Positions 1 to 9,236 of a DNA stretch of 64,000 bases are shown here, in pieces. A program made the position numbers and the translations under genes. How positions within the stretch are numbered: the stretch's first letter is position 1; every line of letters starts with the position of its first letter. Under the pieces are notes generated by a model that ran no database searches, was not told where the DNA came from, and saw only the letters and a program-made list of their open reading frames with translations. This DNA is from an uncultured Spartobacteria bacterium (lineage in GTDB: Bacteria; Verrucomicrobiota; Verrucomicrobiia; Chthoniobacterales; Chthoniobacteraceae). The stretch is taken from positions 62,001-126,000 of the forward strand of contig CAIURC010000207.1 of assembly GCA_903901425.1 (NCBI GenBank), given 5' to 3'.

Positions 1-1342
1 CCGGAGTGGACTTCACCTCGGCGCCAGTGGGGAAATCGTCGTCAATGACAACCACCGCCTCCTCCTTGGCAAGCACCGCCGGTGTGATCCCGGCAGGATC
101 CTGGTAATCGATCTCCCGCACCCCCGCCTGCAATGCGTCTGCAGCCTCCTGGATTTTGAGGTCCATGGCCGAAATCCGCGCCTTCTGCTGCGGCGTGGAC
201 AGTTTCACCATGGGCGCTGGAAGTGGCGCGTTCCCGTCGAATGCGGGATCCGCGCTCGAATTGTAGAACGCGTACAACTGGTAAAACTCGCGCTGGGTAA
301 GCGGGTCAAACTTGTGGTCATGACACGCCGCGCATCCCGCCGTCATCCCCAGCCACGTCTGGGCCAGCGTGGAGGTCCGGTCCACCGCATACCGGAACTG
401 AAACTCCTCCGCAATCGAACCGCCCTCGTTGGTGGTCACGTTGCACCGGTTGAATCCCGTGGCCACCAACTGCTCCAAAGCGGGAGAGGGAAGCAGGTCT
501 CCGGCAATCTGTTCCACCGTGAACTGGTCAAAAGACAGGTTCCGGTTGAAGGCGCCGATCACCCAGTCGCGGTAGGGCCAGATGGAACGCTCGTTGTCCA
601 GATGCAGTCCGTGCGTGTCCCCGTACCTTGCCAGGTCGAGCCAGTGCCGCGCCATCTGTTCCCCGTACCGGGGCGACCCCAAGAACCGGTCCACTACACG
701 CTCCTCGGCTCCCGGCGCGGTATCCCCCACAAAACTTTCCACCTCGGCAAGGGTCGGCGGCAGCCCGGTGAGCGCGAGCGCGACCCGGCGGATCCAAGCC
801 TCCCTGGAAGCACCTGATGAGAACCACAATCCCTCGGTTTTCAACCGTTCAAGGAGGAAGGCATCCACGGGGTTGGCGGCCCCAGACGGTACCGCCGGCT
901 TGACGGGCTTTTCAAAAGCCCAATGGCCCTGGTACTCGGCCCCCTGCTCGATCCAGATCCGCAAAAGCTCTTTCTCCCCGGCATCCAACGATTTGTGGGC
1001 TTTGGAGGGCGGCATCACCTCATCCCGGTCGCTGGAATTGACACGTTTCCAAAGCTCACTCTGGGAGGGGTTTCCCGGGACCACCGCAGGGTTCCCGCTC
1101 TCGCCCTTCCCGAAAGTTCCCTCCTTGGTGTCTAGGCGAAGACCGCCCTTGCGTTTGCGGGCGTCGAACCCATGGCAGGCAAAGCATTTGTCCGAAAGGA
1201 ACGGACGCACGTCCCTACTAAAGGTCAGCCGGCCCGCGGGTTTCTTCTGAAAAGATTCGACCGCACCCGCCTGCGGCCCGACAAAAAACAGGGCGGCAAC
1301 GAGTGCCCATCCGAATAATCTCCCCAAAGGTCGACCCCTCAT
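1..1342 (-). CDS. PSCyt1/DUF1549 planctomycete-type cytochrome protein (partial, C-terminus off window)
   Basis: The frame is open from the ATG at 1342 to the left edge, giving 447 residues without a stop. Residues 1-27 form a signal peptide. A class I haem-binding motif CFACH sits at about residues 53-57, followed by the PSCyt1 pattern around 'GGLRLDT' and 'VMPPS'. The rest matches DUF1549 (PSCyt2), including 'HWLDLARYGDTHG' and a second motif, CAACHDHKFDP. In this family a DUF1553 domain normally follows and would lie outside the window. Such proteins are exported multi-domain cytochromes of PVC bacteria, often found near sulfatases and glycan catabolism genes; their biochemical role is not settled. 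The gene is divergent from the sensor kinase gene, with 100 bp between the starts. Confidence 0.9.
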   Translation of the reverse strand, partial: MRGRPLGRLFGWALVAALFFVGPQAGAVESFQKKPAGRLTFSRDVRPFLSDKCFACHGFDARKRKGGLRLDTKEGTFGKGESGNPAVVPGNPSQSELWKRVNSSDRDEVMPPSKAHKSLDAGEKELLRIWIEQGAEYQGHWAFEKPVKPAVPSGAANPVDAFLLERLKTEGLWFSSGASREAWIRRVALALTGLPPTLAEVESFVGDTAPGAEERVVDRFLGSPRYGEQMARHWLDLARYGDTHGLHLDNERSIWPYRDWVIGAFNRNLSFDQFTVEQIAGDLLPSPALEQLVATGFNRCNVTTNEGGSIAEEFQFRYAVDRTSTLAQTWLGMTAGCAACHDHKFDPLTQREFYQLYAFYNSSADPAFDGNAPLPAPMVKLSTPQQKARISAMDLKIQEAADALQAGVREIDYQDPAGITPAVLAKEEAVVVIDDDFPTGAEVKSTP

Positions 1343-1442
1343 GTGCACCGATTCATTCCATGACAACTTGGCCCTGCCCACCACCCCCATTTTTGTGCGA
1401 CTGCCATTTGGTTTGCGCTAGTTTCATCCTGAGCACCAGCAC
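1343..1442. promoter_or_regulatory. Divergent intergenic region, PSCyt1 gene / sensor kinase
   Basis: These 100 bp separate two divergent starts, so both promoters should lie here or just inside the genes. I see no clean -35/-10 pair. A perfect 10-bp palindrome, AGCACGTGCT (1438-1447), overlaps the GTG start of the kinase and might be an operator or chance. Confidence 0.4.
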
Positions 1443-4400
1443 GTGCTGAAGTTGAACCCCTCCCCCACACTCCGGATCCTGCTGCTCTTCTGGGTCGCCG
1501 GATGCTTGTTCCCCCCCGCCCCCCTGAAAGCCGCGGAACGGTACGTGATCGACGGATGGGAGACCGACCGCGGCCTGCCTCAGAACATCGTGCGCTGCAT
1601 CGCTCAGACTCCAGACGGCTTCCTGTGGTGCGGAACCCCCAGTGGCATGGTCCGGTTCGACGGCAACCGGTTCCAAATCTTCAATGCCACAAACACCCCC
1701 GCACTCGGGTCCGCACGGATCCGGCAACTGCTCGCATCCCGGTCCGGGGCGTTGTGGATCAGCACCGAAGAAGGGGCGCTCATCCAGTACCACAACGGCA
1801 GCTTTCATCTGGCACACCCCGGTTCCACGGAGGGCAGCCGACAGGGATATGCCGGCATCGCCGAGGACGAACACGGCGGCCTCTGGCTCTCCACGGAAAC
1901 CGGATCTCTCAAACGCTTCAGGGAACAGTCTCTGACAGATTTCGCCGCTGAAAACGCGCGGGCGTCCGATTTTTTAGTCCAACGAGACCATTTAGGCCGG
2001 ATCTGGCTCCGGAACCGGCTGCAGCTCGCCCGGATCTTTGACGGGACGCCGCGACAGGTTCTGGAAGGCCCTTTTGGACAGTACCAGTTCCTTGCCCCGA
2101 GCCGGACCGAAGGATGGTGGATCCGGATGGGGGGACTGGTCCGGCGGTGGTCGTCCGGAATCTGGCCCGAGGAACGTTCGGCCCCGGCTTGGGGAGACCG
2201 GACGGTGACCTGCGCGCTGGAGGATCAGAACGGACAGCTTTGGATTGGATCTCGTGGACTCGGCCTTTTCAGGTACGGACCAGACGGCACGGTGGAAACG
2301 TTTTCCAGCCGGAATGGTCTGGGCAGCGACCTGGTCGACTGCCTCCACGAGGATGCCGAGGGAAACCTCTGGGTCGGCACCCATGGGGGCGGACTGCGCA
2401 GGATCCGCCGCGCGGCCCTCCAAGTTTTCGGGCGTGAACAGGGGATCACCTCAGGCCACGTCACATCCCTAGCCGAGGGCCCCAATTCCAGCCTCTGGGT
2501 GGGCACTGAAAATGACGGCCTTTTCCGCCTCGAAAAAGGCAAGGCCACGCTTCTGTCTGGCTCCAAACGGCTCACCATCCGGTCCGTGCTCCAGACGACC
2601 GACGGTCAGGTCTGGGTCGGCACCTCTCCCGGCGGCCTTTTAAAGCTCGAAAACGGCCAACTCGAACCCGAGGCGCCTGCTGGGTTGGAACCATTGGCCC
2701 CGGAAAACCATGTCTACAGCCTTCTGGAGGACTCCGCCCGGCGGCTCTGGGTAGGCACACTCGGAGCCACCGCCCTGACTTTCCGCGATGGTGCCCAATG
2801 GAATTCCGTGCCGCTCCCCACGGACAGACGCTGGGACATCGTTTCCATGGCCGAGGACTCCAGCGGCGCGCTCTGGATCGGCACCGATGGCCAGGGATTG
2901 CTCCGCTGGGAGGAAAACCAGTGGACCGTCTTCAATCGCTCGCACGGCCTCCCCAGCGCAACGCTCCGATCGCTGTTTGCTTCCAAGGACGGCTCGCTCT
3001 GGATCGGTACGGAAGGCGGCGGCATTTCCCGATTCAAGAATGGCGTTTTCTCAAAATGCAGCAGCCGGAACGGGCTCCCAGACGATTCCATCCAGTTCAT
3101 CACCGAAGACTTTAACGGCAACCTCTGGATGAGCTCGTTTCAGGGTGTTTTCTCCCTGCCCGGATCTCAAACCGAAGCTTTTTTCTCGGGGACAACCCCC
3201 CGGATCTCTCCGCTCACATTTTCCACTGCGGAAGGTTTGCCGTCCCTCGAGTGCACGGGGGGATTCCAACCCTCGGGGCTTTTAGACCGGAATGGCAAAC
3301 TCTGGATCCCGACCCTCCGCGGCCTGGCCCTCATTGATCCGACCAAACCTCGTCCACCGTTGCTGCCGCCCTCCGTCTACCTCGAAGCCATCGGGATCGA
3401 TGGCGCTCAGGAAGACCTCGGAAGATCTGCTTTTGGCCAGACCGCGCTCCGGTCGCTCAACCCTGGGAAACACCGGTGCGAAATCCGGTACAGTGCGGTT
3501 CAACTCACCGCACCGGGCAGGGTGCGGTTCAGGTACCGGATGCAGGGGGTCGATCCGGACTGGGTGGATGCCGGCTCCCGCCGGATCGCCATCTACAGCG
3601 TGGTGCCCCCTGGCGATCACCGCTTCGAGGTTCAGGCTCGTGTTCAGGACGGTCAGTGGAGTCCCACCGTCGCCTCGGTCCGACTCCTTGTCCCACCACT
3701 CTTCTGGGAACGCCCCGGGTTTCTCTGGGCCTGCGGCGTGTCTGCCGCTGCTCTGATTGCTTTCTCCGTCCGCAACAGCACCAAGCGCCGATTCCAAGCC
3801 CGGCTCCGTCAACTCGAAGCCCAACGCCAGCTCGAAGCCGAACGGACCCGGATTGCCCAAGACATCCATGACGACCTCGGCGCCGGCCTCACCCAGATCG
3901 GCTGGCTGGGGTCCATGACCGAAAAAAACCCGGATCATCCCGAATCTGTTCGCACCCACGCCCGGAAAATCTCATCCACCGCCCGTGAAATGGTGCGCTC
4001 CCTCGATGAAATTGTCTGGGCTGTCCGCCCCGAAAACGACTCCCTCCAGGCCCTCTTGGATTACTTCGGCCACCGGGTGGATGAATTCTCTGAGAACAGC
4101 CCGATCCGGGTCTGGTTTACCCCCCCAGCGTACATCCCCGCACTCACCGTTCCGGCCGAGGTCCGCCATAATTTTTACCTTTCCTGCAAGGAGTCCCTCA
4201 ACAACGCGCTCAAACACTCGCAGGCTTCGGAAATCCGGATCACGGTCCGGATTGTTGACCAACAACTCGAGGCTGAAATCCGGGATAACGGCCGCGGCTT
4301 TTCCCATGAAACCTCGCGCGGCAATGGGCTTCCCAACATGCGCAGCAGGATCCATTCTCTGGGCGGCTCCTTCGAAATCACGTCCACCCCGCAAAACGGG

Positions 4401-4457
4401 ACCGTGGTGCGCATCCGCGTGCCGCTCCCCGCCAGCACTCCAACCTCCTCCCCTTGA
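1443..4457 (+). CDS. Hybrid-type sensor histidine kinase: double beta-propeller (Reg_prop), Y_Y_Y, HisKA_3, HATPase
   Basis: This is a 1004-residue membrane sensor. An N-terminal signal sequence (about 1-31) is followed by about 13 propeller repeats of the type 'GxLWIGTxxGGLxRF' (Reg_prop, residues about 60-610). A Y_Y_Y immunoglobulin-like domain follows (about 675-750), then one membrane helix (about 758-776). The cytoplasmic kinase is of the NarX/LiaS class: HisKA_3 with phosphoacceptor His809 in 'AQDIHDDLG', an N-box near residue 920 ('ESLNNALKH') and a G-box 'DNGRGF'. Bacteroides enzymes with this front end are hybrid two-component systems sensing oligosaccharides, but here the receiver is the separate next gene. 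The GTG start has no obvious ribosome binding site; I chose it because it gives a clean signal peptide. Confidence 0.9.
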   Translation: MLKLNPSPTLRILLLFWVAGCLFPPAPLKAAERYVIDGWETDRGLPQNIVRCIAQTPDGFLWCGTPSGMVRFDGNRFQIFNATNTPALGSARIRQLLASRSGALWISTEEGALIQYHNGSFHLAHPGSTEGSRQGYAGIAEDEHGGLWLSTETGSLKRFREQSLTDFAAENARASDFLVQRDHLGRIWLRNRLQLARIFDGTPRQVLEGPFGQYQFLAPSRTEGWWIRMGGLVRRWSSGIWPEERSAPAWGDRTVTCALEDQNGQLWIGSRGLGLFRYGPDGTVETFSSRNGLGSDLVDCLHEDAEGNLWVGTHGGGLRRIRRAALQVFGREQGITSGHVTSLAEGPNSSLWVGTENDGLFRLEKGKATLLSGSKRLTIRSVLQTTDGQVWVGTSPGGLLKLENGQLEPEAPAGLEPLAPENHVYSLLEDSARRLWVGTLGATALTFRDGAQWNSVPLPTDRRWDIVSMAEDSSGALWIGTDGQGLLRWEENQWTVFNRSHGLPSATLRSLFASKDGSLWIGTEGGGISRFKNGVFSKCSSRNGLPDDSIQFITEDFNGNLWMSSFQGVFSLPGSQTEAFFSGTTPRISPLTFSTAEGLPSLECTGGFQPSGLLDRNGKLWIPTLRGLALIDPTKPRPPLLPPSVYLEAIGIDGAQEDLGRSAFGQTALRSLNPGKHRCEIRYSAVQLTAPGRVRFRYRMQGVDPDWVDAGSRRIAIYSVVPPGDHRFEVQARVQDGQWSPTVASVRLLVPPLFWERPGFLWACGVSAAALIAFSVRNSTKRRFQARLRQLEAQRQLEAERTRIAQDIHDDLGAGLTQIGWLGSMTEKNPDHPESVRTHARKISSTAREMVRSLDEIVWAVRPENDSLQALLDYFGHRVDEFSENSPIRVWFTPPAYIPALTVPAEVRHNFYLSCKESLNNALKHSQASEIRITVRIVDQQLEAEIRDNGRGFSHETSRGNGLPNMRSRIHSLGGSFEITSTPQNGTVVRIRVPLPASTPTSSP

Positions 4458-4467
4458 AAGGCCTCCC

Positions 4468-5106
4468 ATGAACCAAGAAAAAAACGTCCGCGTTGCTCTC
4501 GTGGAAGACAGCGCACGACTCCGGGAAAGCCTCGCCGAAATGCTTGCCTCGGCGCCCGGCTACGAACTGGTCGCCTCCTTTGCGGATGCCGAAACCGCGC
4601 TTCAACAGATCCCCGCTCTGTGCCCCGACGTGGTGCTCATGGACATTGGCCTCCCGAGGATGTCGGGGATCGAGTGCGTGCGCGCCCTCAAAGCCCAACT
4701 CCCCCAAATGCCGGTCCTTATGCTCACCGTCTACGACGAGGGCCCGTTCCTCTTCAACTCACTCAAAGCCGGTGCCAACGGGTACCTGCTCAAACGCACC
4801 GTTGCAGACAAACTCCTCGAATCCATCCGCGAAGCCCGCGAAGGCGGTGTACCACTCACTCGACAGATGGCAGCCAAGATCGCCGAGTACTTCCAACAAC
4901 TCGGAACCGTGGCCGCAGAAGTCGCCAGCCTCACCCGCCGCGAACGCGAAAGCCTCGAACTCCTGGCACAGGGATTCCTTTACAAAGAAATTGCCGACCG
5001 TCTTGGCATCAGCCTCGACACGGTCCGCGAATATGTCCGCAACATTTACGCCAAACTCCACGTGAGTTCCCGGACCGAAGCGGTCGTCAAATTCCTCGGA
5101 CACTGA
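4468..5106 (+). CDS. NarL/FixJ (LuxR-type) response regulator
   Basis: The protein has 212 residues. Receiver domain 1-125 has the acidic pair 'EDS', phosphoacceptor Asp59 in 'LMDIGLP', and the conserved Thr and Lys in 'MLTVYDEG' and 'LLKRT'. A C-terminal LuxR-type HTH ('LTRRERESLELLAQG' through 'TVREYVRNIYAKL') ends the protein. It starts 10 bp after the kinase stop, with GAAAGG just upstream. It is therefore almost certainly the cognate regulator of the HisKA_3 kinase, since this kinase class pairs with NarL-type regulators. The frame extends upstream inside the kinase gene, but only this ATG gives a normal receiver N-terminus. Likely targets are the adjacent cytochrome genes, by inference from position. 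Confidence 0.93.
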   Translation: MNQEKNVRVALVEDSARLRESLAEMLASAPGYELVASFADAETALQQIPALCPDVVLMDIGLPRMSGIECVRALKAQLPQMPVLMLTVYDEGPFLFNSLKAGANGYLLKRTVADKLLESIREAREGGVPLTRQMAAKIAEYFQQLGTVAAEVASLTRRERESLELLAQGFLYKEIADRLGISLDTVREYVRNIYAKLHVSSRTEAVVKFLGH

Positions 5107-5130
5107 CCGAGTCCCTGTCAGTTCCCGTTC

Positions 5131-5955
5131 ATGCCTCGAAAGACCCCCAATCTGTTCTGCTGCACCCTGCTTGCCAGTTTCCTCCCCCTTTCAGCCTACC
5201 CGGAACCCCCGCTCAGGGACCCCGCGGTTCCTTCATACTCCACTTCCACCGCCCCCATCGCAAACCTGCCCTCGGTTGAACTCCAGATCCGCAGCGGCTC
5301 CAACCGCTCACGGCAAAAAGCCGTCCTGACCCTCGGCCAAGTCGACCACCCCATGGCCGACAAAATCCTGCTCACGCTCCTCCGCCAACTCGAGGATGGA
5401 AAACTCCCCTCGTTTCTCTGGCTCGAAGTCCTCGAAGCCGCAGCCACAAAAACCGATCCCGAGGTCTCCTCACGGCTCACCCAAATCCGCCGCCAGAACC
5501 ACGAGGATCCCGTCCGCAACTATCTCGAATGCCTCGAAGGCGGCAGCGCCTACCGCGGCGAAGACATTTTCCTCGAGGAAGCCGCATGCGCAACCTGCCA
5601 CTCTTTCCGCGGAAAGGGCGGACACGTTGGCCCCGACCTCACCGGCATCGGCGGCACCCTGGAACGCATCTACATCCTCCAGTCCATCGTCGATCCCAAC
5701 GCCGTCACCGCGCCCGGCTTCCAAAATGTGCTGCTCCACCTCCAGAACGGCTCCGACCTCTCCGGAATCCTCAAGTCCGAGGACTCCGAATCCCTCAAAA
5801 TTTGTGTCCCGCCTGACGGAACCGTGCACACCGTCCCGGTTGAAAAGGTGCTCTCCAGAACGCCGCTCCCCAGCGCCATGCCGCCCGGACTCGCTGACGT
5901 CCTCGGCCGCCGCAAACTGCGCGACCTGATCGAATTCCTCGCCGCACCGCGGTGA
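5131..5955 (+). CDS. Exported haem-binding protein with single c-type cytochrome motif
   Basis: The product has 274 residues. It has an N-terminal signal peptide (about 1-24), a helical HEAT-like segment with a 'SGSNRSRQKAVLTLGQ' stretch, and a C-terminal cytochrome domain with CATCH near residue 152. Around this are 'GRGxxxF', 'VGPDLTGIG' and 'ILQSIVDPN', which match the haem-binding domain known as TIGR02603 in Pirellula and Verrucomicrobium. That family often sits at the C-terminus of large membrane-bound dehydrogenase-like proteins; here it is nearly stand-alone. The gene begins 24 bp after the response regulator and is probably co-transcribed with the two-component system. The electron donor is unknown. 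Confidence 0.82.
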   Translation: MPRKTPNLFCCTLLASFLPLSAYPEPPLRDPAVPSYSTSTAPIANLPSVELQIRSGSNRSRQKAVLTLGQVDHPMADKILLTLLRQLEDGKLPSFLWLEVLEAAATKTDPEVSSRLTQIRRQNHEDPVRNYLECLEGGSAYRGEDIFLEEAACATCHSFRGKGGHVGPDLTGIGGTLERIYILQSIVDPNAVTAPGFQNVLLHLQNGSDLSGILKSEDSESLKICVPPDGTVHTVPVEKVLSRTPLPSAMPPGLADVLGRRKLRDLIEFLAAPR

Positions 5956-5992
5956 TCCCGCCGCTCTTGCCGCACCGGCTGTTCATTCCGCA

Positions 5993-7285
5993 TCACCCCG
6001 CCTCCAACCGGACGTTCCCCCCCGTTTTCTGGCCGGCCCCCACTTTGGAGCCCATCGGGGATCCCATCTTGGGGCCCATCTTGGATCCCGTGCGGGCTGA
6101 CTGCCGCAACTCCGCTTCCACCGCCTCCGCGACCTCCGCCTGAGGCTCACACAGCACCACCCCGGCCAGCCCTCGATCCCCGTACCGCCGCAGCACAAAC
6201 CCTTCCCCGGGCCGCCCCTCCCGCTCCCACCGCCGCGCCGGCGCCTCGCAGTCCCCCAGAAACTCAAAACGCAGCCCCAAAAACTCCACCCGCCTTCGGT
6301 ACACCCACTCAAACCGGCGCCGTTCACGCCCGGTCATGTTCCACGCCGCCACGTCCGCCTGCCTGAGGATCCCCTCCTTCACGTCCACCCTAAGCCCCCC
6401 CCCAGGGGGACAGGCCGCAACCTCGCCCACTGCGTACACCCCCTTCTCCTCGGTCTCCAGAAAGTCGTCCACCGGAATGCCCTGCGGGTACCCCAGAGGC
6501 GTTCCCTCCACCAACTCCAACCGGGGCCGGGTCCCCCAGCCCACCAGACCCAGCGCCGCCGCAAACCGGTGCCCGGACTTGGTCTGCACGTTCCTGAGCA
6601 GCAACCGCCCCTCCAACCCCTTGACCTCCTCGCGCATCCGCATCTCCACGCCCAGCGCCCCAATCTGTTGCGTCATCCATTCCGCGGTTTCCTCATCCAG
6701 CCAACGCCCCCAGAAATGCCGGCGCCGGTGCAGCAGCATCACCCGCCCGGCCCAGTTCCCACCCAAAAGACCGCCCATTCCTCCTGCCTTGGCCAGGATC
6801 CGGTTGAGAAAATCCGCCGCCTGGCACCCCCCCCCGAACACCACCACCCGGCCACGTCCGGCCGCCGCCAACTCCCCCAGCAGCACCTCCACGCGCGCCT
6901 CGTCCACCGCACTCCGGCAGACACACACGTGCCCCAGACTGCCCCCCGCAAACTCCGGGCGCACCGGCTTTGCCCCCGTGCACAGACAGAGCCGGCGGTA
7001 TTCCACCACCTGTCCGCCTTCCAGCAACGCCTGACGCCGCTCCAGATCCAGGCGCGACACCCAGTCCAGCCCCCCGGGCTGATCCCCGGAGCCCACCCCG
7101 GAGTCCGGGGGGGCAGTGGCATCGGCGGATTCGGCTCCGGAGGCGGCCGCCCGCTGGAAAGACCGGCTGCCCGCCCCTCCGCCCACCTGCAGGAGCGCCG
7201 CCCCAGGCTCCAGACCGGCAATCCGTTCCGCCACAGCCCGTCCAGCCAAGCCGCAACCCACCACCAGATACTCCACGCGCACCAT
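5993..7285 (-). CDS. FAD-dependent pyridine nucleotide-disulphide oxidoreductase-like protein
   Basis: The 430-residue protein begins with a Rossmann FAD motif, GCGLAG at 10-15. 'CLCTGAKPVRP' (about 100-110) and the NAD(P)-binding 'VVVFGGGCQAADF' (147-159) follow, and the FAD-closing motif 'GVYAVGEVA' is at 282-290. This is the order of the NADH:rubredoxin/AIF-type oxidoreductases. The segment normally holding the FAD-ribose Glu is degenerate (Ala/Gly/Ser-rich, 35-70), so cofactor binding is less certain than the fold. The C-terminus carries a Gly-Ser-Lys-Met repeat (about 400-415) coded by a 12-bp tandem repeat. A GGGGGAG ribosome site lies just upstream of the ATG. The tail is convergent with the cytochrome gene. 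Confidence 0.8.
   Translation of the reverse strand: MVRVEYLVVGCGLAGRAVAERIAGLEPGAALLQVGGGAGSRSFQRAAASGAESADATAPPDSGVGSGDQPGGLDWVSRLDLERRQALLEGGQVVEYRRLCLCTGAKPVRPEFAGGSLGHVCVCRSAVDEARVEVLLGELAAAGRGRVVVFGGGCQAADFLNRILAKAGGMGGLLGGNWAGRVMLLHRRRHFWGRWLDEETAEWMTQQIGALGVEMRMREEVKGLEGRLLLRNVQTKSGHRFAAALGLVGWGTRPRLELVEGTPLGYPQGIPVDDFLETEEKGVYAVGEVAACPPGGGLRVDVKEGILRQADVAAWNMTGRERRRFEWVYRRRVEFLGLRFEFLGDCEAPARRWEREGRPGEGFVLRRYGDRGLAGVVLCEPQAEVAEAVEAELRQSARTGSKMGPKMGSPMGSKVGAGQKTGGNVRLEAG
6045..6092. repeat. Four 12-bp tandem units inside the oxidoreductase gene
   Basis: The units TTGGAGCCCATC, GGGGATCCCATC, TTGGGGCCCATC and TTGGATCCCGTG follow head to tail. They are in frame and code, on the minus strand, for four Gly-Ser/Pro-Lys/Pro-Met/Val blocks near the protein's C-terminus. 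The 12-bp period keeps the frame whatever the copy number. Confidence 0.85.
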
Positions 7286-7389
7286 GCACTCCCCCTTTTT
7301 TTAAAAAGCTCCCCTAACTCACACTGGGTTCAATGCCGCCATCAACACCGCCGGAGCCAGAACCGGCCAGCGAACCGCCCGCCAGAGTC

Positions 7390-7443
7390 CTCGATGGACT
7401 CGATGGACTCGATGGTCTCGATGGACTCGATGGACCTGATGGA
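7390..7443. repeat. Six 9-bp tandem repeats (CTCGATGGA)
   Basis: There are six consecutive units: CTCGATGGA twice, CTCGATGGT, CTCGATGGA twice and CCTGATGGA. The arrangement is uninterrupted and non-coding as far as I can tell. It looks like a simple variable-number repeat produced by slippage. Confidence 0.9.
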
Positions 7444-7483
7444 CTTCCAGTGACCCGACAGCAGCCGACCGCGGGCATTCACC

Positions 7484-7516
7484 CGCGATTTACCGGCGAT
7501 CTACCGGCGATTTACC
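7484..7516. repeat. Three 11-bp tandem repeats (GGCGATTTACC)
   Basis: The units CGCGATTTACC, GGCGATCTACC and GGCGATTTACC lie head to tail about 40 bp from the 9-bp repeat array, in the same intergenic region. An 11-bp period puts each copy on the same face of the helix, which could suit a binding protein, but slippage is the simpler explanation. Confidence 0.8.
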
Positions 7517-7633
7517 CTCTCCAGAGCACAGCCACCCGGCACATGCCCCCCCTCGATCCAGAGTATCGCATTCCAAGGGGGAAAAGGCCATTCGGGTGGC
7601 ACCCCGGAAAACGCCTCCGGAAGGCCGCACCGC

Positions 7634-9133
7634 TCAACGGATCTTCTGGTCCGGCAACTCTTTCTTGATCCCCTCGTCCAACGGCATCGCATCCCGCTCC
7701 ACACCCGTCGCCGCCATCAGTTCCTTCAGCCGCGCCTTCAAACCGGGAACCACCTCCGCAGATACCGGTTCCCCAATCAAATTTCGCAGTTCCCCCGGGT
7801 CCTGCTCCAGATCGTACAACTCCGCCATGTGCCGGTCCTCCCCGCCATCGCCATGCGGATAGTGGATGTATTTCCACCGGTCAGTCCGCAGCGCCCGCAC
7901 GTTGGGGGTGTAGGGAAACTGCTTTTCGTAATTGTACTCGTAAAACCAAGCGTTCCGCCATGCCGGATCCCCTTCCTGCAGCAGCTTCACCCAGGAGCGC
8001 CCGTGGATCCCCTTCAAGCCGGCGGCTCCACACAACTCGAGCAGGCTGGGCGCCACGTCGAGGGTGAGGGCCTGCTCAGAAACCACGCGGCCCTTTGCCA
8101 GAGCCGGATACCGCACCAGAAGCGGGACCCGCATTGAAGGCTCGTGTCCGGTGCGCTTGTCCACCATCCCGTGCTCGCCCTCCAGGAGGCCGTTGTCGCC
8201 CATGAAAACCACCACCGTGTTGTCCAACTGCCCCGTGGTTTCCAGAAAACCCAGAAGCAGGCCCACGCTGTCATCCACGCTCAGAATCGTTCCCCAGTAC
8301 CCGTGGACCATCGCCTCAAAATCCTTCACGGCCGCAGGACGATCGTCCGGGAACTGTTTGCGCCACTCGAAGAGCGGTCCGAAAATGCCGTGCCACGTGT
8401 AAAGACGCTCCCGGATCCAGCCCGGTTTTTTTTCGAGAGCGAATGCGCTGGGCGGATACGGGACCGGCACCTGATCAAAGGCATGGGCGTATTTTTCCTC
8501 AGGCGTATAGAAACTGTGGGGCGCCTTGTGCCCGATGCACAACGCCCAGGGCTTGCCCCCGTGATCCCTCCGAAGCCATTCCAAGGCCATGTCCGTCACC
8601 ACCGTCGTGTAATAACCGGGCACCACCTTCGCTCCCGTCCCGTTCACATTCCATTCCGTGTCAAAATACTTGCCCTGCCCGCGGTGACTGGCGAAGTGAT
8701 CGAACCCGGGACGCGGGGCATCGTTGTCTTCTCCCATGTGCCATTTGCCCATGTAAGCCGTGGTGTAGCCGCTGTCCCGGAGCCGCATCGGCCAGTGCAC
8801 AAAGTTTTCGGGCACCTCGGTGAAATTGTTCACCACCCCATGCGTGTGGGCATACAGGCCGGTCAAAATCGAGGCGCGGCTCGGCGAACAGAGCGAGGTG
8901 GTGCAGAACATGTTCGCAAACCGCACACCTTCCTTTGCTATCCGGTCGATGTTTGGCGTCTTCAACGCCGGATGCCCCGCGCAACTCATTGCGTTCCAGC
9001 GGATGTCGTCACAGAGCACAAACAGGACGTTTGGGCGTTTGCCAGCGCCGGATTTCGTCTCGGCACCCTCGGCATTCCACACCGCAGGCAGCACCATCAA
9101 AAACGCAAACACAGCAGACTTCGGAGTTTTCAT
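7634..9133 (-). CDS. Exported type I (FGly) sulfatase
   Basis: The 499-residue alkaline-phosphatase-fold sulfatase has a signal peptide at about 1-23. Metal ligands 'CDDIRW' sit near 41-46. The formylglycine signature is CSPSR with Cys82, followed by 'ASILTGLY'; 'GKWHMG' and '[11 protein letters not shown]' supply further active-site residues. Cys82 would be oxidised to formylglycine by a sulfatase-modifying enzyme that is not in this window. The sequence resembles sulfatases acting on N-acetylglucosamine-6-sulfate or similar glycans, but the substrate cannot be fixed. I chose the ATG at 9133 because it gives a good signal peptide; the frame is open for another 132 bp upstream. It is divergent from the ADP-ribosylglycohydrolase-like gene. 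Confidence 0.9.
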   Translation of the reverse strand: MKTPKSAVFAFLMVLPAVWNAEGAETKSGAGKRPNVLFVLCDDIRWNAMSCAGHPALKTPNIDRIAKEGVRFANMFCTTSLCSPSRASILTGLYAHTHGVVNNFTEVPENFVHWPMRLRDSGYTTAYMGKWHMGEDNDAPRPGFDHFASHRGQGKYFDTEWNVNGTGAKVVPGYYTTVVTDMALEWLRRDHGGKPWALCIGHKAPHSFYTPEEKYAHAFDQVPVPYPPSAFALEKKPGWIRERLYTWHGIFGPLFEWRKQFPDDRPAAVKDFEAMVHGYWGTILSVDDSVGLLLGFLETTGQLDNTVVVFMGDNGLLEGEHGMVDKRTGHEPSMRVPLLVRYPALAKGRVVSEQALTLDVAPSLLELCGAAGLKGIHGRSWVKLLQEGDPAWRNAWFYEYNYEKQFPYTPNVRALRTDRWKYIHYPHGDGGEDRHMAELYDLEQDPGELRNLIGEPVSAEVVPGLKARLKELMAATGVERDAMPLDEGIKKELPDQKIR

Positions 9134-9236
9134 AAGGGGAATCACGACCGGTGGAGATTGCGGAGCAAGCCCCCGGTCGAACAAGCACATTTCAGGCTCG
9201 CGGTCGGCACCCGGGTTCTGATTGGGTGCGGGACGC
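9134..9236. promoter_or_regulatory. Divergent intergenic region, sulfatase / ADP-ribosylglycohydrolase-like operon
   Basis: These 103 bp separate the divergent starts, so both promoters are expected here. I see no convincing -35/-10 pair or operator palindrome. Confidence 0.35.

Larger units (their letters stand above)
7286..7633. other. Intergenic stretch with two short tandem repeats
   Basis: These 348 bp lie between the oxidoreductase start and the sulfatase stop. A forward frame crosses it and reads Asp-Gly-Leu repeats, but it has no ribosome site, no family resemblance and ends inside the sulfatase, so I do not call it a gene. The region holds the upstream signals of the oxidoreductase and two tandem repeats listed separately. 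I see nothing else in it. Confidence 0.6.

Noticed and set aside
7390-7516. A CRISPR array
   Set aside because: Units of 9 and 11 bp without spacers and no cas genes nearby.
7333-7668. A collagen-like Asp-Gly-Leu repeat protein
   Set aside because: The repeat is a 9-bp DNA repeat; the frame has no ribosome site and overlaps the sulfatase stop.
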